DNA of 64,000 nucleotides from Diplosphaera chodatii (Eukaryota; Chlorophyta; Trebouxiophyceae; Prasiolales; Stichococcaceae), in assembly GCA_032358165.1 (NCBI GenBank), contig JAALGY010000038.1, positions 1,364,001 to 1,428,000 of the forward strand, written 5' to 3'. Under the pieces are notes generated by a model, which searched no databases, was not told the origin of the DNA, and saw nothing but the letters and a program-made list of their open reading frames with translations. Positions 58,701 to 64,000 of the stretch are shown one piece after another (the stretch's first letter is position 1; the number at the start of each line of letters is the position of its first letter). The position numbers and the translations under genes were made by a program.

Positions 58701-59062
58701 TCTGGATGCCGGGCTGCTGGCGTCATAGGCTGCATGCCGCTTGACATGAGACAGGCATGGGCCGCAACAGTATTGTGGGGCTGCCTGATGCCGCAGGCCG
58801 GGAGCGGAAGCACCGCTTGTGCCCTACCATGTGATAGCGGCTGCTGGAAGCGTGGAATGTGCTGCTGCCTGCCTGCTGAACATGCATCGGACGCAATGCA
58901 GCGTGTGCTGCGTTCTGCCAATGCTTGCATGAGTAGGTTCGCCGTCCTGGCACTCACGAGACTACGGTCCACAGCACGTGCTGACACTGCCAAGGTGGGA
59001 CACCGAAGCGCGGGTGACGCGGACAAACTCCTGCTCGCACATGTGAGCAAGCTACTCAGCAT
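55727..59062 (-). CDS. SLC30A9: ZnT9/SLC30A9-like mitochondrial cation diffusion facilitator
   Basis: A proton-coupled zinc exporter of mitochondria. Eleven exons: 58524..59062, 58293..58420, 58083..58188, 57928..57976, 57578..57779, 57195..57398, 56866..56994, 56635..56702, 56465..56528, 56129..56251, 55727..55863, summing to 582 codons plus stop. Exon 1 is a long Arg/Ser/Ala-rich presequence from ATG 59062. The helical core includes IGTNLAIFLAKLGVFSFTGS, LFAEAIHSLADVCNQ, the loop HPYGYMRDK, VFSLISAVGIFCLGAGVSVW, EGASLLVAIRSVREGAEIAG, MMEDAGACAGLIVAG and WDSIGSICVGAMMGATAWFL. The cytosolic-type C-terminal domain (HLEADPVVE; RFKAEIDFLGEEVVQ; EIINAVGAEVDRIETEIQRI; VRYVDLE) follows ZnT9 closely. 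The intron after CNQ seems to start GC (57927). Confidence 0.92.
58260..58287. repeat. 14-bp tandem duplication at a splice donor
   Basis: Two adjacent copies of ccccgtggtccacg in the ZnT9-like intron, immediately downstream of the exon 2 donor. Confidence 0.8.
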
Positions 59063-59549
59063 GTCATCACATGGCTTTCACCGCCTGCAAAATCCGCAGT
59101 ATTGTGACTACGATCGAATAATTTGCAAAACGTCGATGTTCACCCCTGCCTCGCGCAGCAACAACTTGATCGCATACACAACGTGTATCGCAGCGTCTTC
59201 CAGTTGACACACAGCCCACGCTGTAAACCGGCATGTGCTGGTCAGACAGTTTGCTTTCATGGCTTCCAAGTTCCAACGTCAGCCACGCCACAAATTGCCA
59301 ATGGTGTTTCAAGCCGATCAGGTGATTGGAGCCGGCAATCGGCAACTCTAGGCTAGTAGGAGCAATGGACCAAAATGGTGTGGCATGTTCCGCCATGAGG
59401 ACCGCCACCTGCACTTCTCCTAGACCTTCTTCCCTAGAAGGTCCCGAGCCGTCCGAGGAGTTCTTGAGCTGTCTCACGTCCTAGTGCCAATCTGAGGTAC
59501 GAGCGTGCTTTGCACACACGGTACATTGACACAAGTAGTTGCACAGGGA

Positions 59550-60511
59550 CTATGCCTTCTTGTAGATGACTTCCTCCTTGCCCGCACGTTTGGCCTGTAC
59601 AGGGACGACATGTCTCCTTCGAACGTGCATACGCAGTGCACACGTCGACGAGCACGATGTAGCACGCCAGAACTTTGACTCTGGTTTGTACCGCCAGGCG
59701 TGCTGCTGTGAAGAGGTAGTCGCTCAGCCGGTTCATGTAAATGCCAACATCGCTGCTGACTGATCCCTTTTGCACGAGCGGCACGACTGCCCGCTCAGCT
59801 CGTCTGCATATCGATCGGGCCATGTGCAGCGATGATGACGCATGGCCACCTGCACGATGCGCAGCAGCAAGTGGTCATCAAAGGCACTGCGGCACACTGG
59901 GCTGGCACGGTCACTCTTCGTAAGCTGCAACACACCTGACGGCAGGATGAACTTGGTCAGCTGTGGCAGCTCAAGGTCCATCTGGTCGATCCACGACTCC
60001 AGCATGCCGGCTGCATCCGTGTCAAACTGCACTCGCTGCTGCTTTGCTGCTGTGCCAGGGCCGGTCGCCTCTGCAGGCGTGGCCACTGCTGAACCCACGT
60101 CCAGCAGCCTGGACTGAATGCTCTCCAGCTGCACAGTGCAGAAGCGGGGCATCAGGTGGTGTCACCAACTGCACTCTCCGGCTGTAGAAGGGCATCAGGT
60201 TATAAATGGCATAGCCAGTGAGGTGACTTGCCCCATCTCTGCTTTGCGCATCCGAGCCAATAGTCACCTGTGCTGCCAACTGCGGATCCAAGTCTGCCAC
60301 TAGGTCTCGGGAGATCCCGACTGCAGAGTTCAACTCGTCCACATCGCCCAGCGCGTGGAAGATGGCGTCATCTTTCTGCCGCCGTGCACCGCTGTAAAGA
60401 CTGGACGTGCCCGTGTCGCCAGTCTTGGTATAGACCTTCCTGCAAGCAGTGCGAGACGTGCATTTGAAGGTCTCCTGACGTGTTTCACGCGATCAGGAGA
60501 CGCTGCGCCAT
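59550..60511 (-). CDS. MMAB: ATP:cob(I)alamin adenosyltransferase (MMAB/PduO type)
   Basis: It makes adenosylcobalamin from cobalamin and ATP in mitochondria, the cofactor of methylmalonyl-CoA mutase. Exons 60489..60511, 60268..60439, 59936..60128, 59692..59849 and 59550..59594 close in phase, 196 residues. Motifs are the ATP-binding [40 protein letters not shown], the conserved [14 protein letters not shown] and [17 protein letters not shown], ending [13 protein letters not shown]. The first exon is tiny (MAQRLLIA) and leaves no mitochondrial presequence, so the true start may lie upstream in the open sequence to 60.74 kb. It is divergent with an unknown membrane protein and only 1.3 kb from MTRR. 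Confidence 0.9.
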
Positions 60512-60899
60512 TGCGCATCGACTTGCAAGCAGCTGAAACATGGTCATATTCGATTTTGGAAAAAGCTACACGGAACGTACATTGAGCGTCGACGAGCAGG
60601 TAGGCTGTCACTGCAGATTGTACAGAAGGATCTATATGTAGTACTACTGCAGGCAAGGCAAGAACATGCTTCATGGCAGTGGTAGGAAGCAGTGAAGGCT
60701 CGTCAGATTCACCATTGACCATGCAGTGAGAAGCTGCACGACGAACACATGCAGCTTCGCCCGATGCGCCACAGCAGTTGTATCGCTCCTGCCGAAGGTG
60801 TCTCTGCCGATCTTCACCGGGCGTGAGCCACAAGTGGAACACGCTTCATCAGCGTGTACGTCATCGGTGGTTCAAAGCGAGCTGCAGCACAACTCCAGC

Positions 60900-61679
60900 A
60901 TGGCCGACACCACGGGCGACAGCGCTCCGTCCAACACAAGTCTGATACTGGGAGTTGGTGCTGCGGGTTTGGTGCTGGCGTTACTGGCGTTCCCATCGGG
61001 CTTTCTGCTGTTGGCAGCTTTGCTGGCAGTTGGTGGCCTGGTCGTCACATTTGTGGGCAAGGGCGGTGCTCAGAGCATGGACAGCGCCACCGTCCAGCTG
61101 CAAGAGCTGCCCAGTGAGCCATCGGGTGAGAAGGCGCAGACGCAAGCCGACGGCAGCATCGGCGGCAGCGGTGATGCCGTGTCAGATGCCGTGCAGCTAC
61201 CGCCAGACGAGAACATGTCCCGGGCAGCCGAAGTGGGCCCAGCGGACCCAACAGGGCCGCAGCAACCCAGCAGCAGCAGCGCAGCAGGCGCCACAGGTTA
61301 TGTGCCGCCTGCGAGCACGGCGATGAGCGCTCAGCCGGCGTCATCAACCCAACAGCAGGCTGTGCAGCAGGAGCCACAGAATCAGCAGCGGGCTTCTCTC
61401 GACGAGCCGTTGGTCACCAGAACTTTCACCAGCTCGGGCACCAGCCAGCACAGCAGCACCAGCACGCACACGGTGGCGGCCAATGGGCAGGCGCCACAAA
61501 CAAGCAGCAGCAGCCAGCAGGGCGGCATGTCCTGGCGCGCGTCCGGCGAGGGGCCGGCGCCCCCGCCGGCGCAGCTGCAGCAGCGCGCGCAGCGGCAGGC
61601 CGCAGCAAACCAGCAGCAGCCGCCGCAGCAGGGCCAGCCGGCGGCGGGGGGTGCCGCCATCCTGGCGCGGCTGAAGTGA
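60900..61679 (+). CDS. Unknown membrane protein with disordered Ser/Gln/Ala-rich tail
   Basis: A single open frame of 259 residues. The ATG follows a CACAACTCCAGC context and starts MADTTGDSAPSNTS. One long hydrophobic stretch (SLILGVGAAGLVLALLAFPS, then GFLLLAALLAVGGLVVTFVG) can form a two-helix hairpin. The remaining ~200 residues are low-complexity: Gln, Ser, Ala, Pro and Thr, with an island DEPLVTRTFTS and an end AAILARLK. No family recognised. The frame stays open upstream to 60726, so a longer N-terminus or an upstream exon is possible, but ATG 60900 gives the hydrophobic hairpin near the N-terminus. It shares a 388-nt divergent upstream region with MMAB and lies 160 nt before MTRR coding sequence. 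Confidence 0.6.
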   Translation: MADTTGDSAPSNTSLILGVGAAGLVLALLAFPSGFLLLAALLAVGGLVVTFVGKGGAQSMDSATVQLQELPSEPSGEKAQTQADGSIGGSGDAVSDAVQLPPDENMSRAAEVGPADPTGPQQPSSSSAAGATGYVPPASTAMSAQPASSTQQQAVQQEPQNQQRASLDEPLVTRTFTSSGTSQHSSTSTHTVAANGQAPQTSSSSQQGGMSWRASGEGPAPPPAQLQQRAQRQAAANQQQPPQQGQPAAGGAAILARLK

Positions 61680-61841
61680 GGCCGCTGCACCCCGCCACCT
61701 GTGGTCTGCAGGGTCGATGCCGCGCCTGAGTGAGCCCACACCCCACCTGCGTGGCGCGCTGTTGCATGCCTCACTGTCCTGCCAAGCCAGGCGACGGCGT
61801 GAGTGCACAGCAGCCCGCACATCAGGGCCGGTCGGTCACAC

Positions 61842-64000
61842 ATGCAGCATGTGGTGTGCAGGGCCCAGCGAGCCCAGGCGCAGAAAGCATCAAAGGTGGC
61901 ACAGCCCCCTGTGACGGTGCTGTACGCATCGCAGACAGGCACAGCACAGGAGATAGCGCGTTCGATTCAGGCAACATCTGGGCAGCATGGCATCACGTCG
62001 CAGGTACCATTTCTGCTTTACAACCCTGCCTGATGTTCCCCGCACTCCTGCTTTCCCAACTTCCGTATGTCAGATCTCTTATGTTACAACTGTGTAGTTG
62101 GCCTTTCAGACTTTCAAGGATGGCAATATCACCTGCTTGCATAGGTGATGTCATGCAATGAGCTGGGGTGGGAGGGACTGTCACCTGGAAAGACCCCGGT
62201 GGTGGTGTTAGTGGCATCATCCACGGGCGATGGTGACCCTCCCGACAATGCCGCCAAGTTCTATGCAACCATGAAGTGCGCGGCTGCTGCGTGCTTTGGC
62301 CGTTCACGTCTGCCTGTGAACTCCATCCTGTGGCCTCCGTTGTGCTGTATGTCTTGATGTACAAACAGTGCCAGAACCGCATGTCAGGCTTTGGACCTGG
62401 CAGTGTGTATTAGACATATCGTTGTTGCACTTCTGATTGTGTTGCTCAGTCAACACCACCGCAAAGTCGCATTGCAGCGGCAGATATAAGCCGAGGATGC
62501 GTGTGCGTACTGACGCTTGATTGCGTCAAGTACAGGCGGCGGTCGCAGGAGAAGGGCCAGCTGGAGGGCATTAGCATCACGGTCCTGGGCCTGGGGGACT
62601 CCAACTACACGCGCTTCTGTGCAGTCCCTCGCACCTTCCGCAACCGCCTTGCTGAGCTGGGCGCATCGCCCTTCTACAAGGTGACATCACCTTCTGCAGC
62701 TGGGGCGCTGCCGTGCCATTGGCAGCATGCTGTCGCCAAGAAACTCGAAGATTGGTGGCCGAGGGACTAGGACACTGTGTTTCGTGGTCAAGTGCTGTGT
62801 ACTTGCTTTCAAACTTGCAGACACATGCCTCAGCACCGTACTGCCCTATGCGTACAGGCTGCGGACTGTGATGAGGTGGATGGCCTGGAGGATGCCATCG
62901 ACGAGTGGGTCGATGGCCTGTGGCCGCAGCTGAAGCAGCAGCTGGCTGCGCGCCTGTTAGATGGCAAGCCGCAGGTGCATGATCAACAGGCTCTAGCTCA
63001 GTGTGTGGCTGCCAGGCTGTGCAAGTCACCAAGGGTGGGGAGTGCTCATCCCATGAGTGCCTGCATATTGGCCTTCATACCACGTGCTCCCTGATGTGCA
63101 TGCAAATGCTGCAGATGCAGAATGGCAGCGCCAAGCCCGAGGCACAGCTGGGGGCGGCAGCGCAGCCAAAGCTCGCAGCCCGCGACAGCAATCTGGACGG
63201 CGTGCCGCCCCCTCCAGCTTGCCGCGTGCGGCTCCTTTGGGAGGAGGATGCTGGCCGAGCAGCGCAGGTAGCTCTCCAGTCCCACTGACTCTTTTGATTC
63301 GACTGAAGGACATTTCTTCTCTGCTCATTGTTCTGCGCGCCTGTACCAACCTGGTCGTCATCAAGGTGCTGCAGACACGTGGCCTTGCTGATGCCAACCG
63401 ACGTCTGGCAATGCATATCCGCTCACGAGACTACTGGGTGTTCATGATAGTCAATGACAAAGCCTTGCTGAGGCTCTGCGCATTGCACACTTCTCCTCAG
63501 GCCCCTGCTTATCGTCCCAACACTGCTCCAGGTGTCGTCAGCAGAGCGGGCGCACCCAACTGGTGCCGAGCTGGCCCGCCGCGACACTGCTGGTTTGTAC
63601 TCTCGGGAGGCGCCCTTCTGGGGTCGCGTCGCAGAGGCCAGCGTCATGACGGCGCCCGACAGCGACCGGCGGGTGAGCGCCTGTCTCCATTCTGTCTCCT
63701 ACAGTGCTGAGACATCACCAACCATGTTCACCTATCACCAGCTTGATGTATCGGAGGTTTTGCTGCGTGTAGGTGCTGCACCTGGGCGTGGACATTGCGG
63801 GCAGCGGGATGCGCTACAGCCCGGGCGACTCTGTTGGCGTTGTCGCGCAGGTGTGCCAGATGCGGCAGACTGAAGACATGCTGTACAGCTGTTCATCAAG
63901 CCCAGTGCCAACACGGCAACAGCAACAGCGGATGCAGTGTGCCTGAGGCCCGTCGCCCTGGTCCTTGCAGAACGACGAGGCGCTGGTGGACGGCCTGCTG
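61842..64000 (+). CDS. MTRR: Methionine synthase reductase-like diflavin protein (3' end outside window)
   Basis: It reactivates cobalamin-dependent methionine synthase using NADPH through FMN and FAD. Visible exons: 61842..62003, 62145..62275, 62536..62680, 62858..62974, 63121..63267, 63532..63672, 63773..63850 and 63971..>64000. The flavodoxin domain is complete: [20 protein letters not shown] (FMN phosphate loop), [35 protein letters not shown] and LGASPFYK, then the acidic segment [20 protein letters not shown] that suits MTRR. The linker and the start of the FAD domain ([35 protein letters not shown]) follow. NDOR1/ATR3 and cytochrome P450 reductase are alternatives, but the [10 protein letters not shown] and WVDGLWP wording favours MTRR. 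The first codon is uncertain; an upstream exon may exist. Two acceptors are TAG. Confidence 0.82.

Noticed and set aside
61955..61975. A GTTCGATTC sequence resembling a tRNA T-loop
   Set aside because: It lies inside MTRR coding sequence and no acceptor stem or anticodon arm can be paired around it. No tRNA or rRNA gene was found in the window.

Overview
This is a nuclear fragment of a green alga (Chlorophyta; a trebouxiophyte such as a Chlorella or Coccomyxa relative is the best guess, species not determinable by eye). The case rests on moderately GC-rich DNA, genes cut into many short phase-consistent exons with introns mostly near 80-150 nt, TGTAA-type poly(A) signals after several genes, and a gene set typical of a plastid-bearing eukaryote: OEP80, ARC6, ABA4, HHL1, plastid ribosome recycling factor and RbfA. 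The window holds about 27 genes. Most exon-intron models below were built by hand from splice sites, reading-frame phase and protein similarity recalled from memory. Where I give exact exon lists the phases close to a whole number of codons; I could run no database search.

Layout. 0-5 kb: OEP80 (minus, cut by the window start), an unknown gene (plus) and a long coiled-coil gene (minus). 5.5-14 kb: COX5C-like (plus), CLP1 (minus), ARC6 (plus). 14.5-20.7 kb: a low-complexity basic-tail protein (minus), a Gln-rich protein (plus), ABA4 (minus), PRKRIP1 (minus). 21.6-29.4 kb: SSU72 (plus), then a large minus-strand membrane-protein gene with a signal peptide, a glycosylated ectodomain, proline-rich stalks, an EGF-like module, one transmembrane helix and an acidic tail carrying a ~27-residue repeat centred on ALWG. 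29.9-39.1 kb: EXOSC7/RRP42 (plus), SPCS1 (minus), a TRAIP-like RING E3 (minus), plastid RRF (plus), HHL1 (minus). 39.5-46.4 kb: D-lactate dehydrogenase (minus), plastid RbfA (plus), an unknown coiled-coil protein (minus). 47.5-55 kb: bZIP factor (plus), mitochondrial thiamine-diphosphate carrier (minus), TAF7 (plus), FtsJ-type rRNA methyltransferase (minus). 55.7-64 kb: mitochondrial ZnT9-like zinc transporter (minus), cobalamin adenosyltransferase MMAB (minus), an unknown membrane protein (plus) and methionine synthase reductase MTRR (plus, cut by the window end).

Genes largely alternate in strand, with shared divergent upstream regions of about 0.4-0.9 kb and convergent 3' gaps of about 0.1-0.6 kb. 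Functional threads are plastid biogenesis, mRNA production and turnover (CLP1, SSU72, PRKRIP1, EXOSC7, TAF7), mitochondrial functions at 49.8-60.5 kb, and two vitamin B12 genes (MMAB, MTRR) almost side by side. The most novel items are the ALWG-repeat membrane protein, an apparent excess of GC-AG introns, and the B12 neighbourhood with an unknown membrane protein inside it.
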